Shown here: positions 24,763 through 32,572 of the stretch, piece after piece | How the letters are laid out: each line of letters starts with the position of its first letter | How positions within the stretch are numbered: the first letter of the stretch is position 1 | Assembly: GCA_902512755.1 (NCBI GenBank) | Contig: CABXKB010000013.1 | Span: 1 to 37,181 of the forward strand | Reading direction: 5' to 3' | Length of the DNA stretch: 37,181 bases | From: an uncultured Bacteroidota bacterium | GTDB taxonomy: Bacteria; Bacteroidota; Bacteroidia; Flavobacteriales; Flavobacteriaceae | The notes under the pieces: generated by a model | Databases searched by the model: none | The model's input: the letters and a program-made list of their open reading frames with translations, nothing else | What the model was told of the DNA's origin: nothing | Position numbers and translations under genes: made by a program

Positions 24763-25230
24763 CTATTTTTCTAATAAAAAAGAAGCCTCTATCTCTACTG
24801 GAATGTTTTGAGGCAGGTGCATCCCTACTGCGCTTCGAACACCTATACCATTTTCTTCACCAAAAACTTCAGCGAATAGCTCACTAAATCCATTTATTAC
24901 ATAAGGGTGGTTTTCAAATTCTGGAGTAGCATTTACCATGCCAAATACTTTAATAACCCTTTTAATTCTTAATTCTTCGGGAGCGTGATTAACAATGGTA
25001 GATAACATAGTTAACCCTACTTGTCTTGCAGCAGCTTTACCTTCTTCTTTGTCTAAGAGTGAGCCCACTTTTCCATATATCAAACTTCCATCTTGAAGAA
25101 CAGGTCCTTGCCCAGAAATATAGAGCTGGTTCTCAATTACTAAAATAGGGCGATATACACCTGCTGGTTTGGGTGCAGGAGGCAATTCTAGCCCCATGAA
25201 TTCTAATCGATCTTTTAGTTGTTTACTCAT
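24763..25230 (-). CDS. RidA/YjgF family enamine/imine deaminase
   Basis: 155 residues, slightly longer than the 125-130 of classic RidA because of an N-terminal extension with LPPAPKPAGVYRP, known in a common RidA-like subgroup. QLYISGQGPV and the active-site block with R132 (GVRSAVG) and E147 (PVEIEASF) are present. RidA hydrolyses 2-aminoacrylate and similar enamines released by PLP-dependent serine/threonine dehydratases. It lies between a GntT-type permease (1 base) and a D-serine dehydratase/D-threonine aldolase-fold enzyme (3 bases), which makes clean-up of that enzyme's intermediate its likely job. Confidence 0.92.
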   Translation of the reverse strand: MSKQLKDRLEFMGLELPPAPKPAGVYRPILVIENQLYISGQGPVLQDGSLIYGKVGSLLDKEEGKAAARQVGLTMLSTIVNHAPEELRIKRVIKVFGMVNATPEFENHPYVINGFSELFAEVFGEENGIGVRSAVGMHLPQNIPVEIEASFLLEK

Positions 25231-25231
25231 T

Positions 25232-26548
25232 TCAGATAAATTGATTTAAAAATAAAACACCTAGCAAACCGGAAATGCCAATACAAGTTTCCATAACTGT
25301 CCATGTAGAGAGAGTTTCTTTCACGCTTAAATTAAAATATTCTTTAAATAACCAAAAGCCACTGTCATTTACATGAGAAAGCATTAAGCTTCCAGAACCT
25401 ATGGCTAAAACCATAAGCTCTGGACTCACGTCTGTTGTTTGTATTAAGGGCAATACAATGCCAGCTGTAGTAAGCCCTGCAACTGTAGCTGAACCAACTG
25501 AAAAGCGAATTAGCGTCGCTATGATCCACCCTATCAATAAGGGAGATATAGAAGTGATTTGTAGTAATCCCCCGATATACTGACTCACGCCACTGTCAAT
25601 TAAGATCTGCTTTAGGGCGCCTGCGCCAGATATGATTAGTAAAACCATAGTAATTCCTGAAACTGCAGTAGCATAAATTTTCATAATTGCATCCATAGAG
25701 TTTCCCCGGGAAATGCCTAAGGAATAGGTTCCAATTAAAAGTGTTAACAATAAAGCTATAGCTGGATTTCCAATAAAATTAAAAAGGCCATATAAAATGC
25801 TCTCCTCATTAAGAAAACTAGAAATTATAGTAGCAAAACCAATCAATAAAACTGGCAATAAGGCAGTCAATAAACTATTAGTCAAGCTCGGAAGTTCTGA
25901 GATAGTAAAAGTTTTTGAAGCCATAAATTCTTTTAAAGGTTTCGCTTCTACTTTTGGGAGAAACCGAGTAAGTACTGGGCCTGAAATCAAAATGGCAGGT
26001 ATTGCTAGTATAATACCATATATAAGTGTCTTACCTAGGTCTGCATTAAACATAATTGATAAAGCCGAAGGTGCTGGATGAGGAGGTAAAAATCCGTGAG
26101 TAACTGATAAAGCGGCAAGCATAGGAAGCCCAACTCCTATCAGAGAAAGTCTTGTTGCGTTTGCAACGGTAAAGACTAATGGCACTAAAATCACAAATCC
26201 TACTGAGTAAAACATTGTAATTCCAACAATAAAACCTGTTAGCATTACTGCTGCTCTAGTGTTTTTAACCCCGAAGATTCGAATTAGTCCATTGGTGATT
26301 TGTTGAGCAGCTCCACTTTCTGCGACAAGTTTACCCAACATAGCACCCAGGCCTAGAATAATCACTAAAAAACCTAAGGTGTTCCCAATCCCCTTTTCAA
26401 TTGAGTTAACTACAGTATCCAAAGGCATGCCTTGACCGATTCCAATTCCAATAGCAACTATAATAAAAGCAATGAATGCATTAAGGCGACAGATTACAAT
26501 TAAAAAAAATAAAAAAAGAATTCCTAGAGATACTACTAATAAAGGCAT
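25232..26548 (-). CDS. GntP family permease, GntT-like
   Basis: 438 residues from the ATG at 26548 (MPLLVVSLGILFLF). This start matches the MPL-type start and length of E. coli GntT; the GTG at 26563 would add five residues and falls in the predicted leader. About 12-14 hydrophobic helices are present, with family blocks QGMPLDTVV, LGLGAMLGKLVAESGAAQ, HGFLPPHPAPSA, GSATVAGLTTAG and HVNDSGFWLFKEYFNL. GntT-type carriers import gluconate with protons; the same family includes the D-serine importer DsdX. Sequence blocks are nearer GntT, while the downstream D-amino-acid enzymes suggest another substrate. It is first gene of the operon. Confidence 0.92.
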   Translation of the reverse strand: MPLLVVSLGILFLFFLIVICRLNAFIAFIIVAIGIGIGQGMPLDTVVNSIEKGIGNTLGFLVIILGLGAMLGKLVAESGAAQQITNGLIRIFGVKNTRAAVMLTGFIVGITMFYSVGFVILVPLVFTVANATRLSLIGVGLPMLAALSVTHGFLPPHPAPSALSIMFNADLGKTLIYGIILAIPAILISGPVLTRFLPKVEAKPLKEFMASKTFTISELPSLTNSLLTALLPVLLIGFATIISSFLNEESILYGLFNFIGNPAIALLLTLLIGTYSLGISRGNSMDAIMKIYATAVSGITMVLLIISGAGALKQILIDSGVSQYIGGLLQITSISPLLIGWIIATLIRFSVGSATVAGLTTAGIVLPLIQTTDVSPELMVLAIGSGSLMLSHVNDSGFWLFKEYFNLSVKETLSTWTVMETCIGISGLLGVLFLNQFI

Positions 26549-26572
26549 AGGATAAATAATCACTTGTTAGAT

Positions 26573-26580
26573 TAAAGATA
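26573..26580 (-). promoter_or_regulatory. candidate -7 element of the GntT-RidA-PLP-M19 operon
   Basis: On the minus strand TATCTTTA differs from TAnnTTTG only in the last base, and lies about 25 bases before the GntT ATG. It sits in the 51 bases left between that gene and the upstream terminator, so a promoter must be close. No clear -33 element is seen. Confidence 0.35.
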
Positions 26581-26599
26581 AAAGAATTTAGATATAAAA

Positions 26600-26621
26600 A
26601 AACCCTCCATAGGGAGGGTTT
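26600..26621 (-). terminator. strong intrinsic terminator of the secreted orphan gene
   Basis: AAACCCTCC (26600-26608) pairs perfectly with GGAGGGTTT (26613-26621) around a 4-base loop, followed on the minus strand by a T-run. It starts 19 bases after the stop of the 228-residue gene and insulates it from the GntT operon. Confidence 0.85.
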
Positions 26622-26639
26622 AATTAAATCAAAAGAGTT

Positions 26640-27326
26640 TTACCAACTTTTAACATTAACTAAAGTCATTGATCCCAAGAAAATAGAATATTTATTGGTT
26701 AATTTTTGGAATTTCACAAATGCTTCTTGCTGGGTCTTTGTTTTAGGACCCCAACCTAATGCAGAACCATAATCTTCATGAGTCGTATAAACATAATGAG
26801 ATTCTCCATTACTACTTATTCCATGAGTAAATTGTCCTAAAGATAAATAACCCATTTGTGGAAAAGCTTTTATCAGATCAGTGAATGCTGCAGCGAAGCT
26901 AGGTGAGTCTTCTACTCGCCATTTCCAAACTTGTACTACTGGAAGTCCAGCCTTAGCTAAATTCATTCTCATAAGTGTTGAACCTCCTGAAACAGATACA
27001 ACTTTACCGAATTTTAAAATATTAGAATTAAATGATGAATAAACACTCCCTCCTCTAATTTTACGCAATTCAGCTAGACCTTCTACAGATCCTGTAAAGG
27101 TTAAGTAATGCGTAGCTTTAACTTCTTCGGATTTAAAATACACTCGATTTAATGATATATTTACACCTTCTGGCTTTTCAATATTACCATAGAATCCATC
27201 AAGTAAGTCTAATACATAGGCTGAACTTCCTGATTCTACTTGAATACCTACTTGCTCAAAAGAAATATTTTGCGCAAACGCAAGGTTTGAAGCTGCGAAT
27301 AGCAGCAAAAACATAATTTTTTTCAT
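26640..27326 (-). CDS. secreted protein of unknown function, apparent internal duplication (228 aa)
   Basis: 228 residues with a clear signal peptide (MKKIMFLLLFAASNLAFAQ). No family was recognised. The mature part looks like two similar units of about 65-75 residues (roughly 25-90 and 130-205). Each has a short acidic serine-rich lead, an amphipathic helix and a strand containing (T/S)HYLTF- or SHYVYT-type sequence followed by another helix. A tandem ferredoxin-like (dimeric alpha-beta barrel, NIPSNAP/EthD-like) fold would fit this spacing, but that is a guess. The gene stands alone, with its own strong terminator, divergent (117 bases) from the second DUF5916 gene. The complete signal and terminator argue for a well-expressed real gene. 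Confidence 0.8.
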   Translation of the reverse strand: MKKIMFLLLFAASNLAFAQNISFEQVGIQVESGSSAYVLDLLDGFYGNIEKPEGVNISLNRVYFKSEEVKATHYLTFTGSVEGLAELRKIRGGSVYSSFNSNILKFGKVVSVSGGSTLMRMNLAKAGLPVVQVWKWRVEDSPSFAAAFTDLIKAFPQMGYLSLGQFTHGISSNGESHYVYTTHEDYGSALGWGPKTKTQQEAFVKFQKLTNKYSIFLGSMTLVNVKSW

Positions 27327-27443
27327 TTTAAATTGATTTAAGATTGTTTTAAATATATATATTTTAAATGAAAATATTTTAAAAAGACATAGCTTCTTTA
27401 TTAAACACTTAAAGAAATCAGTTTAATTCTATAACTTGCATTT

Positions 27444-29690
27444 TTGCATAAACCAAGTCAATTGAAAACTCGCTTTTTTATTTTTCTTTATTTATTGACA
27501 GGGATTTTAGCACAAGGGCAAGATAAATTTATTCCCTCAAAACTTATAGACTCTCAAATTTTAGTTGATGGAATCATTCAAAGTAAGGAGTGGGAAGGAT
27601 CCGAGATAATAATTTTAGATTATGAAGTGAATCCAGGAAATAATATCCCGCCAAAGGAAAAAACAACTGCATATATTACTTACACGGGCACTCACTTATA
27701 TATTGGCATTCATTCTTATGCTAATCCAGAAGATATAAGAGCTTCTATTCGTTCACGTGATGACTTTGGAATGATCAGTGATGATTTTGTACTGGTTCGC
27801 TTTGACACATACGCTGATGGTAGAAATAATTATTTATTACTTGCCAATGCTTTCGGAAGTCAATTAGATGCTAGAGCAGTAAATGCTCTTACAGACGAAG
27901 AACGCTATGATATTAGTTTTAACTTAGATTATGAAACTAAAGGAACTATTGTTTCAGATGGTTATCAAGTAGAGTTTAAAATCCCCTTTTCATCACTCCC
28001 TTTTCCCAATGGCACAAATCAGCAGTGGAATTTTAATGTCTCAAGACAGGCGTTTAGAAATGGCATCCCTATAGACATAAGAAGTCAGCCATTTGATAGG
28101 ACAGATCCTTGTCAAGTTTGTCAGACGACTGATAAACTAGTACTTAATGAAATAACCATTGAAAAAAGAACTGAACTTCTACCTTATGTTTCTGGCGGTC
28201 TTGGAGGAAAGAAAAATTCAGTAAATGGGTCTCTTATTTATGATAAAATTAAACCAAATGCAGGGTTGGGAATGAATCTTGACCTTAATAAAAATAGTAC
28301 CCTGGAAATAACTTTTAATCCTGATTTTTCTCAAGTAGAAGCTGATGTAACTCAAATTGATATTAACTCATCAGTTGCTCTTGAATATCCAGAAAGAAGG
28401 CCTTTTTTTAATAGAGGTACCGATATTGTTAAATACACCAGTGGCGTCTTTTATTCTAGATCCATAAATAACCCCTTAATCTCTACAAAACTAATTAGTC
28501 AAGGTAAAAAAGAGAGGATTTATTTTTTATCAGCTATAGATCAAAATTCTGTATATCAAATAGCTGGTGAAGACCGATCATACTTGGGACAAGGTGGGCA
28601 ATCTTTTGTTAATGTATTTCGTTATCAACGATTAATAAATAAAAACTCAAGGCTTGGATTAATATCCACCAATCGATATTATAAAAATGGTGGTTATGGA
28701 AATCTTTTTGGAACTGATGGTTGGTTTTTATTTTCAAAAAACTGGCGCTTTACCTATGAACTATTCTTGAATTTTAATGAAGAACCCCTTGCCGACTGGA
28801 TAGATACCAAGGATCAAGTAGCAGGGAGAAGTATTGCTCTTAACAAAGAAAGATTTAAAGGTAATTTGTTTTTTTTACAACTTTATCGAAATACCGAACA
28901 TTGGAAGTCTTACTTCACTTTTAGTGACACCTCTCCAAATTTTCAAGCAGATGCTGGGTTTATAGTGAAAAACAATAGACGATGGGCTACTCTATCTCAT
29001 GCTTATCAATTATTCCCAAATAAACCTGCAATACAATTTTTAAGTGTTGGGACTAAAGCAGATATACTATATACCTACCAGGATTATCTTAAAACAATTA
29101 GTATTGACGGTCTTGTAAGCATAAAAACGCTGTTTAATACCGAAATTAATTACACTTATGATTGGGATGTTTTTAAAAACTTTTTAGGGCGTGATTATAA
29201 AAATTTGGTTAGCAATAGATTTGATATTCAAAATAATCCAAGTGAATCTTTTTCAATGAATATAAAATTAACTTTTGGAAGAGATTTAGCATACAATGAA
29301 GAAGATCCAGAGATTGGAAAAGAATTTAATTTTTTCATAATGCCTGGATTTCAAATAAGCAATAAACTTAAATTTTCACCTTCAATACGATATGCAAGAT
29401 TAAAAAAATTAGAGGACGATACTTATTATTATAATGGATCAATTACACGTTTTTCCATACGTTATCAATTTAATAACTTCTTTAATATACGTCTGGTCTC
29501 AGAATATAATTCTTTTACACAACGCTTTTTTGTACAGCCTTTAATTCAATGGAATCCAAACCCATCTACTGTTTTTTATATAGGTGGCAATCAAAACTCA
29601 TTAAATGATTTTAATGATGAGTTTAATTCCTTTTTCCGTATCGATCAGACCCAATTCTTTTTAAAGTTCCAGTATTTAATAGGTGTCTAA
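27444..29690 (+). CDS. CBM9/DUF5916 outer-membrane protein 2
   Basis: 748 residues if started at TTG 27444; a second TTG at 27462 would give MKTRFFIFLYLLTGILAQGQ, a cleaner signal peptide, and may be the true start. The CBM9-like domain (about 35-230) includes LVDGIIQSKEWEGSE and QVEFKIPFSSLPFP. The DUF5916 signature follows as NPDFSQVEADVTQIDINSSV and YPERRPFF. Strands to the end (FFLKFQYLIGV) fit a beta-barrel. It is a distant paralogue of the 20364-22571 protein, with CQVC and EEDPEIGKEF as local differences. The orphan barrel-like gene at 29749 follows 58 bases later on the same strand. Confidence 0.85.
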   Translation: MHKPSQLKTRFFIFLYLLTGILAQGQDKFIPSKLIDSQILVDGIIQSKEWEGSEIIILDYEVNPGNNIPPKEKTTAYITYTGTHLYIGIHSYANPEDIRASIRSRDDFGMISDDFVLVRFDTYADGRNNYLLLANAFGSQLDARAVNALTDEERYDISFNLDYETKGTIVSDGYQVEFKIPFSSLPFPNGTNQQWNFNVSRQAFRNGIPIDIRSQPFDRTDPCQVCQTTDKLVLNEITIEKRTELLPYVSGGLGGKKNSVNGSLIYDKIKPNAGLGMNLDLNKNSTLEITFNPDFSQVEADVTQIDINSSVALEYPERRPFFNRGTDIVKYTSGVFYSRSINNPLISTKLISQGKKERIYFLSAIDQNSVYQIAGEDRSYLGQGGQSFVNVFRYQRLINKNSRLGLISTNRYYKNGGYGNLFGTDGWFLFSKNWRFTYELFLNFNEEPLADWIDTKDQVAGRSIALNKERFKGNLFFLQLYRNTEHWKSYFTFSDTSPNFQADAGFIVKNNRRWATLSHAYQLFPNKPAIQFLSVGTKADILYTYQDYLKTISIDGLVSIKTLFNTEINYTYDWDVFKNFLGRDYKNLVSNRFDIQNNPSESFSMNIKLTFGRDLAYNEEDPEIGKEFNFFIMPGFQISNKLKFSPSIRYARLKKLEDDTYYYNGSITRFSIRYQFNNFFNIRLVSEYNSFTQRFFVQPLIQWNPNPSTVFYIGGNQNSLNDFNDEFNSFFRIDQTQFFLKFQYLIGV

Positions 29691-29748
29691 TATTCAAATT
29701 CTTTACATTTACGCGTCAATCAAAATCTGATATCAACAAAAAGCATAA

Positions 29749-30810
29749 ATGAAAAATTGCATTCAAGAGGTGAGATTTCTAAAAGGTCTTTTTTTTATAA
29801 TGCTTTCTTGCGTTTGTTTCAGTCAAGTTGGTGTCAGAAATGCTTTTGACAATAGAGATATTTATAATTATAATTTTGACATGAGCTCGAATGAATCTTC
29901 AGCAGATGATTTGTTACTAGAAAGCAATCCTTATTTTACGCCACTTATAAATGGTTTTCGATACAATGCATATCAGGATAAAATTGTTGATGCTCAGGGT
30001 AAAGTAGCGGATATTTCCAAAGTTAGCCTGGGAGACTATCTGTTTGTTAGGAGAGAATTTTTTCCGATTTGGAAAAAAACTTCAACTACAGGATATCTTA
30101 TTGATATTGGTGATGAAAATTATTTGAGAGTTCAAAAGGTCATAAGCAATAACTACAATCCTAGAATGAACAAAATATCAAAGAAAAAACTTGAAGAAAA
30201 AATCACTTATTATAAACTTATTGAAGGTAAAATAAAACAAGTAAGAAGAAATGAATATAATAATTCACACTTCTTTCTCCAATTAGGATATATACAATCG
30301 AGTTTAAAAGATTTTTCAAATGAAAAATTTAATAACAGAAATTCTGTCTACTACGGGCTAGGTAAAATTTTACATATGAAAAATTCTATTGATTTAGTAG
30401 GTCATTTTTTTTATTCAAAAAATGGAGGATATAAATATTATACGGAAGCAGAAGAAAAAGGGAAAAAAATAATTATATACAATACAATGGGTTTAGAGCT
30501 TTTGGTTAGAAAACAAATTAAGAAAATAGCTTTTTTTACAGGTGTCAGGGCTAATTATGCTTTTAAAAGAGAACAAAGAAAGGCTAGTAGAAGATGGTAC
30601 GGCTTTAGATTTAGAGATGAATATACTTCTTTAGAAAATACTTTAAAAAAAGTTGTTCCAGTAGGAGCAACTTTTGGAATTTCATTTAAGTTTTTAGAGT
30701 CTATAAATTTTGAAGTTAAATATAATCGTGGCCTATCAGTTATTAGTGAAGATCTTTCTGAAAAACCTAAATTAAATTCATTCCAGGCAGGTTTTACCTA
30801 TAGAATGTGA
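29749..30810 (+). CDS. putative outer-membrane beta-barrel protein of unknown function (353 aa)
   Basis: 353 residues, no family recognised. A signal peptide (about residues 1-26, LFFIMLSCVCFSQ) is followed by a mixed N-terminal part (about 27-165, with GFRYNAYQDKIVDAQGKV). The second half has alternating amphipathic strands (SHFFLQLGYIQSS, SVYYGLGKILHM, GLELLVRKQIKKIAFFTGVRANYAF, FQAGFTYRM) that read as an eight-or-more-strand barrel with an aromatic-containing C-terminus. It is rich in lysine and asparagine. It lies 58 bases downstream of the second DUF5916 gene and is probably co-transcribed with it. It is convergent with the GGT-like gene. Confidence 0.72.
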   Translation: MKNCIQEVRFLKGLFFIMLSCVCFSQVGVRNAFDNRDIYNYNFDMSSNESSADDLLLESNPYFTPLINGFRYNAYQDKIVDAQGKVADISKVSLGDYLFVRREFFPIWKKTSTTGYLIDIGDENYLRVQKVISNNYNPRMNKISKKKLEEKITYYKLIEGKIKQVRRNEYNNSHFFLQLGYIQSSLKDFSNEKFNNRNSVYYGLGKILHMKNSIDLVGHFFYSKNGGYKYYTEAEEKGKKIIIYNTMGLELLVRKQIKKIAFFTGVRANYAFKREQRKASRRWYGFRFRDEYTSLENTLKKVVPVGATFGISFKFLESINFEVKYNRGLSVISEDLSEKPKLNSFQAGFTYRM

Positions 30811-30848
30811 TTGTGAAGTTGAATCATATCTATCATAAGTAATCAAAA

Positions 30849-30874
30849 AGACTATAAATATGAATTTTAAGTCT
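30849..30874 (-). terminator. intrinsic terminator of the GGT-like gene
   Basis: On the minus strand AGACT-TAAA pairs with TTTA-(T)-AGTCT around a 7-base loop with one bulged T, then runs into TTTT. It starts 5 bases after the stop codon at 30880. Confidence 0.55.
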
Positions 30875-30879
30875 CTATT

Positions 30880-32484
30880 TTAATAAATTGAATAGTATTC
30901 AACAGTACCTTCCCAATCTGGATCTGCAGCTCCGACCCAAGTTTTAGCTATGGAATCATATGAAATAGCGTGAACCCTTCCAAAGCGAGCTTTTTGGTCA
31001 ATCATCTTTATAGGATACAGATTTGGATCAATTTCCGCATTAAGGTCTTTTACTTCCTTGTGGTCTTCTATCCAAAGAGTGTCTTCAAAAGGATAAATTC
31101 TGGGTAAAAATAAAGATTTGTTTAAATCGTTTTTCTGTGAAAGATATCGATGGGCAACTTGGGTTATAGCAGTTACAATTCTATTACCTCCAGCTGCTCC
31201 TATAGCTAATTGTAATTTTTTGTTTTTCATAAATAAAGTTGGGGAAATAAAAGAATTCGAACGTTCGCCAGGTTTGTATTCTCCCAAATAGCCTCCAAGA
31301 CTAACCGCATAAAGAAATCCTAAGTCTTTTGAAGCAACTTTAGACCCCATATTGGGCCCAATTGTCTGAGTTAAGCTAACCACATTGCCTTGATCATCAG
31401 CTGCGGTTAAATGAGTAGTATGGCCAATAGAAGCAGTCCAATATTCAGTATTATTTTTTAACTTATCTACTACTAAATTTAGTTTGTCATTTTTAATTTT
31501 ATACGCCCATGTATTAGCTTGATTATAATTCAGCATTTTAGCCAATGAATCTTGATTCTGTTGATAATTTCGGTAGGAATAAGCCAGAGTTGTTGAAGCA
31601 TCAAACTGCTTTGACCATAATTCTTCAGAATTTGACTTAGAAAGATGATCCATGATCTGAAGAATTTGAATAGTAATAGCTCCATATGAAGGTAAGTTTA
31701 GAGCATAGACTTGAGTGCCTTCAAATTTACCCTGTAAAACATCTGAATCTAGTGCATTATAATTTTTTAAATCCTCTAATGTGAGGATTCCTCCATTTGA
31801 CTGAATATCATCAACCATTTTTTTGGCAATTTCACCTTCATAAAAACCTGCCTTACCATTTGAAGAAATCAGTTTTAAAGTATTTGCCAATGTTTTTTGA
31901 ACAACTAAATCTCCCGACTGAAATGAATCACCATTTTTATTAAGAAAATGTGCCCTAGTGCCTTCAAAATTTTCAAAGATTGTTTTAGCACTCTGTTGTC
32001 TCATCGATTCTAAGGGTAAAATTCGATACCCCTCCTCAGCATGCTTAATGGCAGGGGCCATTACCTTTTCTAATGAAAGACTTCCATGATTTTTATGAAG
32101 TTTAAGCAAACCTGCAACTACACCTGGAATTCCAATTGTCTTATAACCAAAAGAGTGTTTTTCCTTAGTTGTTTTATAATTCATCGGAACTTGAGTTGAA
32201 GCATCAACCCCACCTATTTTTCCATCAGAATCATGATAAATGGCTTGGAGTCGGCCGCCTATACCACTCATGCTTGGTTCAACTACAGCAAGAGTAAATG
32301 CTGCCGCTACTGCTGCATCAAAAGCATTTCCGTTTAGTTCAAACATTTTTTTGCCTGACAAAGAGGCTAAAGGATGTGCTGAAGAAATTGCGTTGTTATT
32401 TATAATTTTTTCACTTCCTTGATTACACGAAAAAGAAATTAAAAGACAAAATACACTTCCTATAAATCTGAATATATGTTTCAT
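30880..32484 (-). CDS. gamma-glutamyltransferase-fold lipoprotein, divergent substrate pocket
   Basis: 534 residues, a little shorter than typical GGT (about 560-580). Lipoprotein signal with C20 (ISFSCNQ). The Ntn-hydrolase core is intact: the autocleavage and nucleophile site is T356 in GHTTHLTAADDQGN, and the glycine loop is G432-G433 in AAGGNRIV. GNAFDAAVAAAF and GIPGVVAG blocks are also present. However the position of E. coli R114 (DFREMAP) is DASTQVP, giving S96. The NNEMDDF segment with D433 is replaced by LYAVSLGG, and the SS pair before MSPT is SF (411-412). These residues hold the gamma-glutamyl group, so a different acyl or peptide substrate is likely. It follows SusD after a terminator. 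Confidence 0.86.
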   Translation of the reverse strand: MKHIFRFIGSVFCLLISFSCNQGSEKIINNNAISSAHPLASLSGKKMFELNGNAFDAAVAAAFTLAVVEPSMSGIGGRLQAIYHDSDGKIGGVDASTQVPMNYKTTKEKHSFGYKTIGIPGVVAGLLKLHKNHGSLSLEKVMAPAIKHAEEGYRILPLESMRQQSAKTIFENFEGTRAHFLNKNGDSFQSGDLVVQKTLANTLKLISSNGKAGFYEGEIAKKMVDDIQSNGGILTLEDLKNYNALDSDVLQGKFEGTQVYALNLPSYGAITIQILQIMDHLSKSNSEELWSKQFDASTTLAYSYRNYQQNQDSLAKMLNYNQANTWAYKIKNDKLNLVVDKLKNNTEYWTASIGHTTHLTAADDQGNVVSLTQTIGPNMGSKVASKDLGFLYAVSLGGYLGEYKPGERSNSFISPTLFMKNKKLQLAIGAAGGNRIVTAITQVAHRYLSQKNDLNKSLFLPRIYPFEDTLWIEDHKEVKDLNAEIDPNLYPIKMIDQKARFGRVHAISYDSIAKTWVGAADPDWEGTVEYYSIY

Positions 32485-32520
32485 AATTTGAGTAATAGAG
32501 ATAATGTTTTTTTATAAAAA

Positions 32521-32543
32521 AACCACCTCAATATGAGGTGGTT
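32521..32543 (-). terminator. strong intrinsic terminator after SusD
   Basis: A perfect 10-base stem, AACCACCTCA (32521-32530) with TGAGGTGGTT (32534-32543), has a 3-base loop and is followed on the minus strand by a T-run. It starts 29 bases past the susD stop and precedes the GGT-like gene, so that gene depends on read-through or on its own promoter. Confidence 0.88.
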
Positions 32544-32572
32544 TTAAAACATAAATTAAAATTTAATGTATG

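Noticed and set aside
25797-26081. 94-codon plus-strand frame inside the GntT gene
   Set aside because: Antisense to strongly conserved GntP-family blocks; no independent support.
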